DNA of 64,000 nucleotides from Anoplolepis gracilipes (Eukaryota; Arthropoda; Insecta; Hymenoptera; Formicidae), in contig NC_132986.1 of NCBI RefSeq assembly GCF_047496725.1, positions 1,822,001-1,886,000 on the forward strand, given 5' to 3'. The position numbers were made by a program, and so were the translations under genes. The notes below the pieces were generated by a model. That model searched no databases. It worked only from the letters and a program-made list of their open reading frames with translations, and was not told the DNA's origin. Below are positions 26,701 to 38,000 of this stretch, in pieces (within the stretch, counting starts at the first letter, position 1; every line of letters begins with the position of its first letter).

Positions 26701-29135
26701 TATTACAAGAATAGTCTAAAAAGTTCTAAAAATTCATCTCTTCTGCAATGACCGATTCAATTATAATGCTCGTTTAACACTGTTTTACATTCTGTATCAT
26801 ATTATTTTACGTTATGCATTACATTAGAACGGAATGCGGCAAATATGCGGCTTACTGCGAGCGAGCCTTGGAGAGAACGTTGCAGAACGGTGGTAGAGAG
26901 GTGAAACCCTCGAGGATGGAAGTGCTGTCAATACTAATGAAGAATCCGTACCATCATTCATTGCCGCATGCCATACCAGTTCACTTTCTCAATGGCACGT
27001 ATCAAGTCGTAAGCTTCGACGGTAGTACAACGATAGAAGAATTTCTCAACACTCTCAATCAGGAAATCGGCTGCAGAGACGTTCATCAATCTGGCTTCAC
27101 CCTATTCAGCGATGATCCGATCGAAAAAGATCTCGAACATTTCATCGACCTGCAAGCGAAGGTTTGTAAAAATTGAAACTGAAATAAATGATGAAATAAA
27201 ATTTTGAATTATTCTTATCATATTTGTAAAAATATATAGTATATATAATTTTGTGTTTCTGGAATAATTCATATATATAGGATTAAATTTGTATTTTAGC
27301 TTTTTCTAATTGAAGCTGTAAAAAAATTAAAAATGTTATGCAGTTTTTTTAATTAATACTGCTTTGGTGAATCTTTAACATTCAAACTTATATATGTTTT
27401 AGCTGTGTGATATTATCTCAAAATGGGAGACCGCATTACGAGAGAAGGGCTCGGGAAAATTCGAAAATACCAGAGTGATACAATTGACGTACAAATCGCG
27501 TTGCTACTGGCGGCAAGCTGCTAAAATGGAAACAGACAAGGAGAGGCTCTTATTGTGTTATCAAGTGAATCAACAAGTTGTACAAGGAAAGTTTCCATTA
27601 AATCGCGAACTCGCCTTCGAATTGGCATCGTTAATGGCGCAGGTGCGATTATATTATATGCATGATTTATGCATGAGATACATTTTATATTAAATTTCAA
27701 GTAATCATAAATATACTTTTTATACTGATTGTAAGATAATTTAATCAATTCATTACTTCGATCTCATTTAATCAATTAATTTCATAGATTGATTTCGGAG
27801 AGTATAACAACGACAAAGCACGTGGCAGTGGTCCCGGAAGCAATCCGCATCATCTCGTACTCCAAGCTTTGGATAAATTTTATCCGATACGTTATCGAAC
27901 CAACATTACCACCGATCAGTTAAGGTGAATAATCAATAATTCAACTAAATTATTCAACATTTATTTAAATAGCGTATTGTGTATTTTTTATATTGTAACC
28001 TTCACCCGATTATTTTCTTCTGTCAGGGAATTGCAGGAGAAATTGCAGGAAAAATGGATCGGTTTGAAAGGGCGTAGCGTATTGGATTGCGTTCGTATAT
28101 ATCTCACATGTACCAGAAAGTGGCCTTTTTTTGGAGCTACCCTGTACCAAGCAAAGGTACAATGAGGCTGTTGCACATATTACATAAGTATAGGAACGAA
28201 ATAATTTTTATACAGTATACATATATAATAATAATAGAATATTTAATTACATATGTATGTATGATTTGAGATTTTAATCTGACAAAACTGACTTTTTCAG
28301 TTGAAACAAGCTGATACTGTAACCGTTTGGATAGCAGTTTGCGAGGATAGTGTAACGTTACTTGAATTACAAACAATGGCGGTCATGTGCCGTTATAATT
28401 ATGCGAATATAGTGACGTTTGGTGGTTGTTTAGACGATTTTATGCTTGTTGCTTGTCCGGACGAGGGTGCGGCCGAACAGAAACTCTTGTTCGCGCTTTC
28501 TAAACCTAAGGTGCATTATATCATATAACATTACAGAGAGCTTAGTAATTTAAGAATATATTTCATTTTCGTTTCATATATTTGCATCGTAATTATTTCA
28601 GATTTTGGAAATAACATTACTGATTGCCGATTATATGAATGCACTGGGCCACGCATTACCAGGCACTCCACAAATGAATACTTTAACACGCAATGGATCA
28701 CATCGATCTATTAAATCCACTCTGAGACCTGCGACTGGTTAGTGAAAAAGAAACCTCTATTTTCTTGATGTTACAAAATATATTATAAACAAATTATATA
28801 AACCTCAGTATTTTATATTAAAAATTTTCAGAAATGAAAAAAAAGTTATTGACGACTTAAATTTATATGGAATTGCTATTTTCTTGAATTATGAATGATG
28901 AAGAGGGCCGATTTTTTAGAATTAATTTCTTTTGATGTAAATAAATAAAAAGATAAAGTAAACTAATCTTTTTTTTTGTTTAACAAAACAGCAGTGTTAT
29001 AAATATTAGCAGCATAATTAATTTTAATGCTATTACTTTACAAAAGCAGTAGAAATCTTTATTTTTACAGGTTCAAGCTGTCTTCCAACTCAACCTGATA
29101 TATTGAAATCGACGCCAGATCACCAAAGACCGTAA
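2168..29135 (+). CDS. PLEKHH1/2-like (max-1): MAX-1/PLEKHH-family adaptor: coiled coil, PH-PH, MyTH4, FERM (20 coding exons)
   Basis: Exons joined in phase: 2168-2242, 10753-10815, 18067-18234, 18620-18805, 18973-19190, 19664-19898, 20142-20313, 20473-20709, 21291-21582, 21836-22109, 22511-22900, 23366-23539, 25970-26259 (acceptor uncertain), 26828-27161, 27403-27642, 27788-27924, 28027-28156, 28301-28510, 28602-28737, 29071-29135. They give about 1341 residues. Order: coiled coil (about 15-165), low-complexity Ser/Thr linker, PH1 (about 500-595, with GGKLKTWRKRWFVLKNG), PH2 (about 605-710, starting at IQGWLTK), MyTH4 (about 730-990, QGWQLLALAVSLFLPR), FERM (about 990-1325, KWPFFGA and FGGCLDDFM). 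This is the vertebrate PLEKHH1/2 and C. elegans MAX-1 architecture. Family role: a membrane- and cytoskeleton-linked cytoplasmic adaptor; MAX-1 acts in motor-axon guidance with netrin receptor signalling. An in-frame stop at 2150 supports the start. Exon 12 may instead end at 23584, and exon 13 may start at 25946 or 25967, changing only the MyTH4 loop. Additional upstream or alternative first exons cannot be excluded. Confidence 0.9.
3387..3533. repeat. Degenerate two-copy direct repeat, 77-bp spacing
   Basis: Copies begin with CTGCTGTCA at 3387 and 3464. Both continue with a CAAGYGTC block and AATGTCAAA, and each ends in a GTTAGATTTACA-like stretch. Extra TGACATTT motifs occur on both sides. 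It may be the remnant of a transposable element. Confidence 0.5.
5613..5653. repeat. TG microsatellite
   Basis: Perfect alternating GT over about 40 bases inside intron 1 of the MAX-1/PLEKHH gene. Confidence 0.9.
6841..6883. repeat. ACG trinucleotide repeat
   Basis: About 14 GAC/ACG triplets with one interruption, inside intron 1. It creates poly-Thr and poly-Val frames on opposite strands. No splice signal supports translation. Confidence 0.9.
12687..12720. repeat. GA microsatellite
   Basis: About 16 GA units at the 3' end of a wider purine-rich stretch (about 12615-12720) in intron 2. Confidence 0.9.
14123..14149. repeat. GA microsatellite
   Basis: About 13 GA units in intron 2. A shorter GA-rich stretch follows at 14425-14450. 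Confidence 0.85.
16379..16386. promoter_or_regulatory. CRE-like palindrome TGACGTCA
   Basis: A full eight-base cAMP-response element consensus, which can bind CREB/ATF bZIP proteins. It sits in a CpG-rich patch (16360-16720) in intron 2 of the MAX-1/PLEKHH gene, followed by ACG triplets and a TA-rich box (tatatataccc) near 16748. The motif alone does not prove function. Confidence 0.35.
16498..16549. repeat. ACG trinucleotide repeat
   Basis: About 17 uninterrupted ACG units. They generate artefactual poly-Thr, poly-Asp and poly-Arg frames in intron 2. Confidence 0.95.
16832..16966. repeat. Long CT tract, about 135 bp
   Basis: Two nearly pure CT blocks, 16832-16905 and about 16915-16966, are separated by a short CCCTTTCCCTCC stretch, so the whole 135 bases is all-pyrimidine on the plus strand. 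Mirror-symmetric polypyrimidine of this length can form triplex DNA, and GA/CT arrays bind GAGA-type factors in insects (known in general, not shown here). Confidence 0.95.
17694..17722. repeat. TG microsatellite
   Basis: About 14 GT units in intron 2, 345 bases before exon 3 of the MAX-1/PLEKHH gene. Confidence 0.85.
20822..21213. repeat. Tandem duplication, about 196-bp unit, within an intron
   Basis: The intron between exons 8 and 9 of the MAX-1/PLEKHH gene contains two diverged copies of a block of about 196 bases. Anchor pairs: ACTATTT at 20832 and 21027, TTTGTATTAAAAGAAA near 20888 and 21081, and TTGTTTGCA followed by TTGATGAAT near 20916 and 21112. The copies are AT-rich and non-coding. 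Confidence 0.75.
24596..24691. repeat. Short imperfect hairpin
   Basis: AAGATGTCTAAA (24620-24631) is exactly mirrored at 24660-24671. The similarity extends outward imperfectly (TCTAAGAGATGTTGT against the mirror of ATATCTTTTAGA), giving arms of roughly 35 bases. It lies in the intron between exons 12 and 13 of the MAX-1/PLEKHH gene. It could be a small MITE or chance in AT-rich DNA. Confidence 0.5.
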
Positions 29136-31582
29136 TAAAAAGGCTGGTCGTGTTAATTTTGAGAAAGACTATGGAAATATATTTCTTGAATGTGTGCGAA
29201 TGTATCTGATTATGATGCATATTTTATTTTGTCGTTTGTATCATATAAAGGCAGCGTAAAAGTGCAGTATTAGTATCATAAATGCGTAAGGCGCATCTTT
29301 TTTTTTCTGCGAAGCGCAGTCACGTTTGAATCGTATATTTACGTTTATGTCGAATATATGCATGTAAATTAGTATCGACACTTCTATAAGATCGTATCAA
29401 TGTAAATACTTAACGATTAGCAGCGAGAGAGCTAACTATGAATGATCATACAGGTGGCTTAAAAAATGGTTGAAATGAAAAAAATCGATCTGTAACACTG
29501 CCTATAATTAATATGTGCGATTACACATCGAATAGTTTCATCCCACGACTAAGTATCATGCTGAGATTTTTACTACCGTATTTATATACCAAAAATTAAA
29601 AGCAAAAAAAAGACGCGTAAAATATTGCGTAAGCAGTAACATACTCACGTATCACATGTATATATTAATCAGAATTATTAAATGTTTAGGGATATATCGA
29701 ATGTGTGGCAGCGATATATATACGTTTCTTCTCAATTTTACCAAATTACGAAATCATCGCGACCTAAGCATGCATGTGAGTATCGTTGGTATATCATAAT
29801 TTGCAACACAATTTCCTTCAATTAAATACTTTTTTGTTGCGTTTTTATTTCTATCAAAATTTTAATTTGATTAGATTTATTTTATTAAGATTTTAATCTG
29901 TTATACACCTATACAAATTTAACTGACATTAAGTTCGAATAAGAGTTTAAATAAATAATTGAGATTGTATATAAGTTGTAATTAAAAGTTTGAATTTAAT
30001 ATTAAATTATATTTGTAAAATATTTTAATTTTGTCTAAATTCGATTTTTATATATTTAAGCAAAGAACTTACAAAAAAAAAACGCAGTTTATTTTAACAA
30101 TTATAGTGCAAAATGGTAAATAGATCTAATAAACGGAGCTATTTTACATTCCGTTTATTGACAGAAAGAGAGACTGATTATACTTTCTCTTATCCTTATC
30201 TTTGGATGTTTCTTTGACGATTGTGTAATAGACAGAAAAATCTGATATACTGTTATATTTTAACTTTGATAACAGCTAGTCTCATATCCGATATTTAAGA
30301 TTTTTCTTTTTTTTTACAAGGACACAAATATATATATATGTAACATTGGGAAACGTAATTTACTATTTAATAATTAACATCGCGCGTTCGTACGCATAAT
30401 ATGTGTGCAACATTGTGTATTAAAATATATGCATACAGTTATAGCGTGTCTATATATATATATACATAGAGAAAAAGAGAGAAATTTTGTACTCGCATTC
30501 GACGTGTCCTACGTAACTAGTAAACGTCTTCCTTTTAGCGATTACAAATTACGAGCGCGGCTGAAAGTAGGGCTTTCGTGCAATACGTACAAGACTTCAA
30601 CAAGATTTTGTAATTTCCGAGATTATTACATGATCCTGTCTATTTCCTTGCGAGGGAATAAAACTTGAGCTGAACAACGGATCTCAATTCGAAGGACTTC
30701 CGTAAGACATCAGAAGGATATTTCAAAGATCACTCTTTGCAATCTCCTTTAGATTATTTGGGAATTATTGTCTAAGAATATAGACGGACTAAAATGCGCA
30801 CGTATATCCGGCTTTATTTAGCATAACAACGTACGGATAACTCGAACCTCAAACTATTGAGAGCAGTACAAAGATATGCAAGACGAGAGACATTTTGTCC
30901 TTAATTTTTTATATAATATATTGTATCGCGATATCAAATGTTATTGCGCGGGTGACTAGCACCTATGGTATCATGTGACGTAGTTGAAAGAATCGTACAT
31001 CATGTACTAGACTCACTCATTCGTGTAAATATAAAAACGGATTTACGTTTCTAAAGATTAGTAGAATCAAAATAGACAGTAATTTACACAATCGAGCTCT
31101 ATCTGGATCGCATTCTACCGAGCCTATCTCACATCTACATTTATATTTATTATTTATTCATATGTGAAAAAAGGTACGAGCGAAACAAATGGAAAACATT
31201 GTGTACTATTGTACAGGAGAACAAATAAACTGCACATTAATACAAGCGTATAGGAACGTTAATATCAAGTACTGAATTAATTTTTTTCGTCTCACTGGAA
31301 AAAACTAAACTGATAAAATGGAAAATCATAAAAAGATATATTTATAAAGGAAATCTTAATGATAATCTTAAAATATATGAGAAACTTATTATAATGAGAA
31401 AAGCCATCATAAAATTCTTAATATGTCTTATGTAATTTATTTTTTTCTTTTAGTTTATTTTTCGCGCAATAGTGTTTGTTTTGCGCAATCATCAGAGACC
31501 ATAGTAGAAAATGATTGATGTTGAGATGATGATGAAAATTGAATGATACAATATTCTTGCCTTACATATAGAAATTGACATT
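29136..31582. other. Convergent 3' interval between MAX-1/PLEKHH (+) and NAA20 (-)
   Basis: No coding region is supported in these 2.4 kb. It probably contains the 3' untranslated regions of both genes. Plus-strand AATAAA signals lie at 30657-30662 and 31224-31229, either of which could end the MAX-1/PLEKHH transcript. The frame at 30405-30668 lacks support. Confidence 0.6.
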
Positions 31583-32812
31583 TCAGTCTACCTCTTCAGG
31601 TCTTACAGGATGTGTTAATGGAACCACAGATTTCTTTTTCACGTCTCTCGACAACGCTTTTCTCATATCTAAAAACAACATCTCTATTAATCTCACGAAC
31701 ATAAGATCTAGTATTTTAGATTCTTTGAAAATAATTCAAAATAATATTTACCATATGCATCTTCATCCGGATCTCCATTATAATATTCCAATACTGTTCT
31801 ATACACGATGTACCCCAATTGTTGATACATCGTAATAGCAACTTTATTACTCACTCTAACAAAAAGATCCACGAAATATGCCTGTTTCCTGAAATGCATA
31901 AAAAAATATTGATAAAAAAACAAAGGATATTAATAATAAAGATACTTATAATTTATCTGCAATTAAATGAAAAATTAAATGAAGTAAATTATTGCATTTA
32001 CTTTTCCGATACTTCCTCAAGAAACTTCATCAGCATCGCAGCCAGACCGAGTCTTCTGTAATCAGGAGAGACTGTGAGGGCTGTTACATGACCATGCCAA
32101 TTTTCTCCATGACCTTCTGCTTTTCCCATGACTTTGATGATTTTCAAATAATAATGCTCATTTTAGATCACATTAGAGAACTATGCATTGTTATAAAAAA
32201 CATGAATGGACTTACTGTAACCCATAATTTCACCGCTTGGAGATTCCGCTACCTGAATGTATTCTGGCCAATGCGCAAGGTAATGCATATAAAACGAAAG
32301 TCCATACTGAATAAAAATGTGAAAAATGAACAAGTATACATTGAAACTTCCCAAATTATTTCAACAAAGCAAAATGTAATATAGAATTTAATATGGAAAT
32401 TATTTTTCAGTTTTTTAATGGCCAATATTCTATTTTCAGTGCAAAAAAATGTATGTTACATAAATAAAATGATATTAATGTAAATATTCTTTTCCTAAGA
32501 ATTTTAAATATTCACTAAGTTTCTTCAAAATTAATACAACACATGTAATATAGGGAATTAATAATAAAAAATATTCATTAGTAGTATTTTAATATAGTTT
32601 TTAGTCACAGAATAAAAAGGATACGGTTTCTGTAAGCGGATCCAAATTCCTAAAAAATGATAAATATAATTACAATGATCGCCAATATAATGAATTATGT
32701 TTTAATTGTTCAATTGAATTTTAGGTTAAAAGGGACGAATTTTTTTAGAAATTACTTACACGTTGTTGAATTTGAACAAATCGTTGCACGTAAAAGGCCT
32801 GAGCGTCGTCAT
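31583..32812 (-). CDS. NAA20: N-alpha-acetyltransferase 20, catalytic subunit of NatB
   Basis: Six exons join in phase on the minus strand: 32812-32760, 32649-32625, 32306-32216, 32131-32002, 31888-31752, 31668-31583. They give 173 residues; the human protein has 178. It starts MTTLRPFTCNDLFKFNNV and ends THPVRPEEVD, both diagnostic of NAA20. NatB acetylates the N-terminus of nascent proteins beginning Met-Asp, Met-Glu, Met-Asn or Met-Gln, at the ribosome with NAA25. The GNAT fold shows its acetyl-CoA loop as RRLGLAA and the conserved segments YLAHWPEY, WHGHVTAL and VDLFVRVSN. Exon 2 is only 25 bases with an unusual donor (gtatcc). It is the last gene of a minus-strand trio, 493 bases downstream of SPCS2. 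Confidence 0.96.
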
Positions 32813-33305
32813 TTTTAAATATTGTAAAAGAACAGATTTGCTTTATTTATTTTTCAAGATAATACAATCGGAACCGATCAAAATGTGAGAACAGTCATAT
32901 TCGACAACAAACTAATATATACACAAACAAGTCGCCATATATATATATATATACCTGAAGATAAATCTAGAGATATTCATATATATGCAAGTAATTTTTT
33001 TTTAGAGGATAAAAATAAATAATGAATGCAATAAACTTGTTTATTTATTAGAAAATGAATATTTTTAATATTTATTTTTTTCTTCCAGATGCTGGATATA
33101 ATTGTCACATCCAACATCACACACACACAAAGAGGAATAAATATTTGGATTCTCATTATGTGTTATTTACATCATTACATCAGATTGGAAACGTGAAAAC
33201 ATGGACTGCGTATTATTAGATGACGGACGAAAAACTGCAATATATATCGAATTTATTCACATTTAGAACAGAAAGAAATTTTATTGTTCAAATATCAGAA
33301 CACTG
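32813..33305. other. NAA20 promoter / SPCS2 3' interval
   Basis: No gene. A TA run lies near 32937-32953 and a CA-rich stretch near 33117-33130. It must hold the NAA20 promoter and the SPCS2 3' end, both read leftward. No clear core promoter motif was recognised. Confidence 0.5.
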
Positions 33306-34513
33306 CTACTTTTCCTTGCGTTGCGATGTCAGACTGTCATGCATACTCATCACAATGGTCTCAATCAATTCTGGAATCACTACACCATTAACATCGATGA
33401 AATTTGCAACAGATTTGGTTACTGTTGCCTCATTAATATTGCCTGATGCAGCACTCCTAACTGACAATACCAAATTATACTTATCATCATATTTTTTCAA
33501 ATAAGAACTTGCCTCCCAAATTAAATCTGGATTGAAGCCTGCTGGATCTCTGTAAGATTATAATATATCATATTATATAATTTTGTAAGTCTGTATTTTT
33601 ATTACATTTTATTTAGTATTAAATGTGATTTTCTAATAAATTGAATAAATATGAACAAGATTCAAAAAGATGAATGTATGACTTAAAGCTAAAAATAGAG
33701 AAAGAGATAAAAATAGAATTTTACAGAAAAAAATTATAAATTTACCTTTGGATTGCAACCACAAATATGCCTTTCTCTTTGTATGTTGTATACAATGTCA
33801 AAAGTCCCATAAGGATGAAATACAGAGAAACGCAAGCTACTAAAACTGGTTTGGAAGCAGGAAATGGATATAGATAATCACATAACAATGCTATGATAGC
33901 TATTGTAACAGCGACCCCACAGAGTCCCAGTCTTCCATCAAGAAGAGCAAAATTTTCCATGTAATTGTATTTCTTTGTAAGTACATCTTTAACTGCATCA
34001 TCCAAAGCATTCTTCACAGCTGAACCGTCCCATTTATTGATCTTTATTACCTGTAGAATAAATATAATTTGTTACTTCAATAAAAAAGGAAAGATGCTTG
34101 AATTCAAATTTATAAGAGCAGATTACAAGAAATTGCATTATTGTTATAATAAATAATTAAATATATTGTAAAAAAATTAATATTCAGATTTTTAATTAAA
34201 AATTTTATCTAGATAAAAAAACGAAGTTTTCTCGTTTTAAAAATTTGTAAATGTATTTAAAATATAACATTCAAAAACAAAATTACGCAGCTTGATATTT
34301 TCACATTAATTTATAACAATCACAAAATTCGTTATATTTGGTGTACCATACGCGACGAGAGGATTATGATCTTGAATCGTAACCATCTATCATTAATAAA
34401 ACATAAATGTCGGATAAATCATATGATTATTTTCATTATGGTGCATATATCATAATATAACATTTCAATCAACAGTAAGAATAAAAACTTACGGAATTAT
34501 CTGCTGTACTCAT
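33306..34513 (-). CDS. SPCS2: Signal peptidase complex subunit 2 (SPC25)
   Basis: Three exons join in phase: 34513-34493, 34050-33746, 33549-33306, giving 189 residues. The subunit belongs to the ER signal peptidase complex, which cleaves signal peptides during translocation; SPCS2 contacts the Sec61 channel side. Two membrane segments, about residues 49-66 and 75-97, are separated by a short YPFPASKP loop. This gives the expected hairpin with both ends cytosolic. Family-typical segments are KINKWDGSAVKNALDDA, KYNYMEN and RDPAGFN. Human SPCS2 is longer (about 226) because of an N-terminal extension; the insect form is naturally shorter. The first exon codes for only seven residues. A hairpin element lies 125-254 bases upstream of the ATG. 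Confidence 0.95.
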
Positions 34514-35017
34514 TATGAAAGGGTAATCTTTCCACAAAACACGTATATATTGTACACGTTGTGTTGCTCCAGAAGTCTGTCAACTCATACGTCAAGTGAC
34601 AGTCTTCCATGACATGACATATGGATTGACCCTTATAGGGTGCGTTCAAAAATCCTGTTTTTGAGATAAAGAAACTATTAATTGACCAATCAAAAGCAAA
34701 GATTTCTTTGTCCTGATTGGTCAATTAATGCTACTCTACCTCACAGGTAGGCTTTTTGAACGCATCCATACTGAAGAGAAGAGCTCCCCTCCACTGCTGC
34801 TAAATGTAAACCCCGCGAATTTCAAATATTTCTTTACTAATTATTGAAATTAAGGTAATGTATGAATAAACCAAAATCTTTATTTTACATTATTTTTTTT
34901 TAAATAGGAGCATACACATATTTATACATAGAGGTATACAATATAATATTAGTTTTGCAACGTACAAAACTTTTCATCAAACATATAAATATATACGTAT
35001 AATATTTCGACATCCCT
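34514..35017. other. SPCS2 promoter interval
   Basis: Between the SPCS2 start and the INTS8 stop, both on the minus strand. About a quarter of the 504 bases is a hairpin element (34638-34767) carrying CCAAT boxes. No other gene is seen. Confidence 0.6.
34638..34767. mobile_element. MITE-like hairpin with CCAAT boxes, SPCS2 promoter
   Basis: Terminal inverted repeats: 34638-34655 reads GGGTGCGTTCAAAAATCC and the mirror of 34750-34767 reads GGATGCGTTCAAAAAGCC, 16 of 18 matching. Inside, ATTAATTGACCAATCA (34677-34692) is perfectly mirrored at 34714-34729, putting CCAAT and ATTGG about 22 bases apart. The flanks read ATA on both sides, a possible 3-base target duplication. There is no open frame, so it is non-autonomous. 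The superfamily is not certain; PIF/Harbinger is one option given the ends. Confidence 0.75.
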
Positions 35018-38000
35018 TTAATAAACATATTGCTTTGCTAACGCTCTTAAAAATTTAGCTTTCCGAATATTAGCAGCTTCTCTCTGAATCTCTTCATTGT
35101 TGTTAGAGTTTAGTTCCAATAAACCAATGACTTTGATCTGTAAGGCAAAATTTTTTATACGTTTTTATACGCATACACTATACAAAAATATATATTTATA
35201 TATTTGCTATTCAAAAGCTAAATAGAAAGCAAAAAATTGACTAATCTATATATACACTATTATCGTATTTATTACAGTTATTTAATTGTGCTTTGTAATT
35301 ATTTCATTATTATTATATTATTCAATACTCAATTTACCGCAAGTTGCTTTCTGTGATGCTCTCCACGTTTTGTATGTAGATATATGAGATACTCGAGTAT
35401 TGTTGTGTCCCAAATACAATGATAATATGCGTCCATAGCGTCAGCGGCGGCACAGCTCTTTTGATCACTGCCTGCCATTTTGAACGCCAGAGTGTAATCC
35501 ACTTCTTCTAAAAATTGACATAGTACAACCGCTTGAGTATAACACTGTAAATGTGCGCAGCATTTGATCATTCTTCTGTAAACAAGATCATCTATCTGTG
35601 TGCGTGGCGTCGGTTGGCTGAATAAATCACTAGCTACCATGATAGCCTCCAGGTAATACTTCATTGCACTTTCATAGTATGCTAGAACTGAAGAAAAGAA
35701 TAGCAATATTATTATATATGAATATTTGATATGTATTCGCGACATATGACGGAACATACCGAAATTAAGATCACCCATTAATCTCAACCAAGGTACATTA
35801 CAGGGATAATACTTTAGAGCTTGTGTCAGTAGTTGAAATAATAGTTCTCCGATATATCTGATGTTGTATGAATTTGCACTATAAATATTAATAAAATATT
35901 AAGTATTGTTAATGCATAAAATATATTAGTAGATATTAACCATTAAGACTTTAAATATAGTATTGTCAACTTTATATATCTTGAAAATAAATTAGATATA
36001 AATTGCTATAATATAAAAATGAATGTACTTTGGTACTCCAGCAGGCCAAAGGGATAGATACTGCGTGTGTAATTCCAGACTAGATTCGTCGCGTAAGACG
36101 TTACGCAAACGTGCCAACAATGATATCACCACAGTAAGAACCATAGGTTCTCGCAGTCGGGTAAGCGTGACAGCGATACTAGCAGCAATGTCTCTTGACA
36201 CACCACTAGAACTTCCACTATTACTGCTGCGTTTCTGTGGTTGATCTCTGTTAGGACCAAATGCGACTAAAACTAAAAAAAATAAAATGCGCGATTTATA
36301 TCAGCAAGTAATATATACATATACAATTTTTAATAAACGTACTCATATCCCATGCGTCCCGTGAAAATTTGCGGGTTCCCTTGTATTTAACAATGTCTTG
36401 ACAGACACCACTGATAGCGGCTGCGAATTCGGTGTAACTCCAACGCTTCTCCAAACTAGTAAGATAATCCCATTCAGCCATGTTTAAAAGAAAGACCGTA
36501 CAATATTCTATTATTTCTTGTCGCGGGATCAACTGATCAGACGCTTCTAACGCACCAAGGCACTGTTTACTCCGTGCAACCATACTTTGCATATCACCTG
36601 AAATATATATAGAGTGCTTGTAAAATATAAAATCATTATAAATTTTTTTATAGGTATTTTTAATTCTTCGTGTACGTACAGACATTTGTCGCCGGCCAAG
36701 CATTAAAACACTTCCATATCTCGACAAGCAGACATTCCCAGCTTACTAGTTTACATAACTTGAAAACCAGTGAACCTCCGTTTTTCATATTTTCCTGTAG
36801 CTCTTTATCCAATATCTTTAGCAGCTCAATGGCGCTGTCAAAATTTTTAAATGTCACTAATTCTCGACTCTTCGCGAGCAAGACATAGGAGTAATCCTGA
36901 ATAAAACCCCTTGGAAGTGACATTACTACGCTCTGCAATGGTATGGGCAATTCCCAACAGCTATTTACATGCCATAATGGTTTCATACGTTTTTTTCCGT
37001 CCAGGTGGATTAATGTTTCGCGGATCGTGTGACAATCGTATGATTCTATCAACTTCTGTTCTAATTCGAATACTTCAATTCTCGCATTTTCTGCAAATAA
37101 GATGAAAAAGGAATTTCAAAGTCGACATATAAGATGGTAAGATAAAATATTCATTGATTTCTAAAAATGACTTTTTTCTATTGATGTCTTAATAATATTT
37201 TTTTTTTTTCATATAGTTTATACGTACGTATATATGGTACTGATGGTATACCCCAGTCATTGTGGAGCAATAAATTTGGTAATACAATCTCGTTGGGAGC
37301 AACTGCTTGTTGAAAAACAGCGAGCTCCGTTTCATCGAATAACGACGAGAAAGAAGGATTGTTGAGTATCTTTGAAGCAAATCCTTGCAGATCAGCAGTG
37401 TTTACAAGATAAAGAAGGTAACGCGAAATTAGTTTTTTATCTGCAACTGTTGCTTTCTCCAGTACATTATCTAAAGCCTAAAGTATGAAATATAACATAC
37501 AATACAATAAATAATTAATATGATGCTATAATAAATAATTCATTGCTTAATAATTTAAGAGAAAACTTTTATTCTAGATGATAAAGTGAAATAATAAAAA
37601 ACTGTTTTGATACATAATAAAAAAAATTAAAGAAAATTAATTTTATTCAGAACGTAAAAAAAATTAACTATTTAAAAATAAGTTATATATAAAAGTTACA
37701 AATTTTACCCAAAATAAGACATCCAGACCCTTTGTACCAGCTGCTTTAATTTCCGTTATGTAATCACCCAGTATTATGCTATTGTCAAGGATCTTTCTAA
37801 CCAGATTCAAGCTCTGTATTTGTAACAGAAGATCTCGGGCAACTACGAATTTCCTATTAACCAGTCCACCTTGTACATCCAATTCCAAATTATCTCTATA
37901 AACTTGCGGTATCTCCCTGAAAACATTATCTGCTTGCAAAATCTGCAATATATCCTGCAGATTTTGCATGTGTGTGTATTGTGAGTATATATCATTCAAG

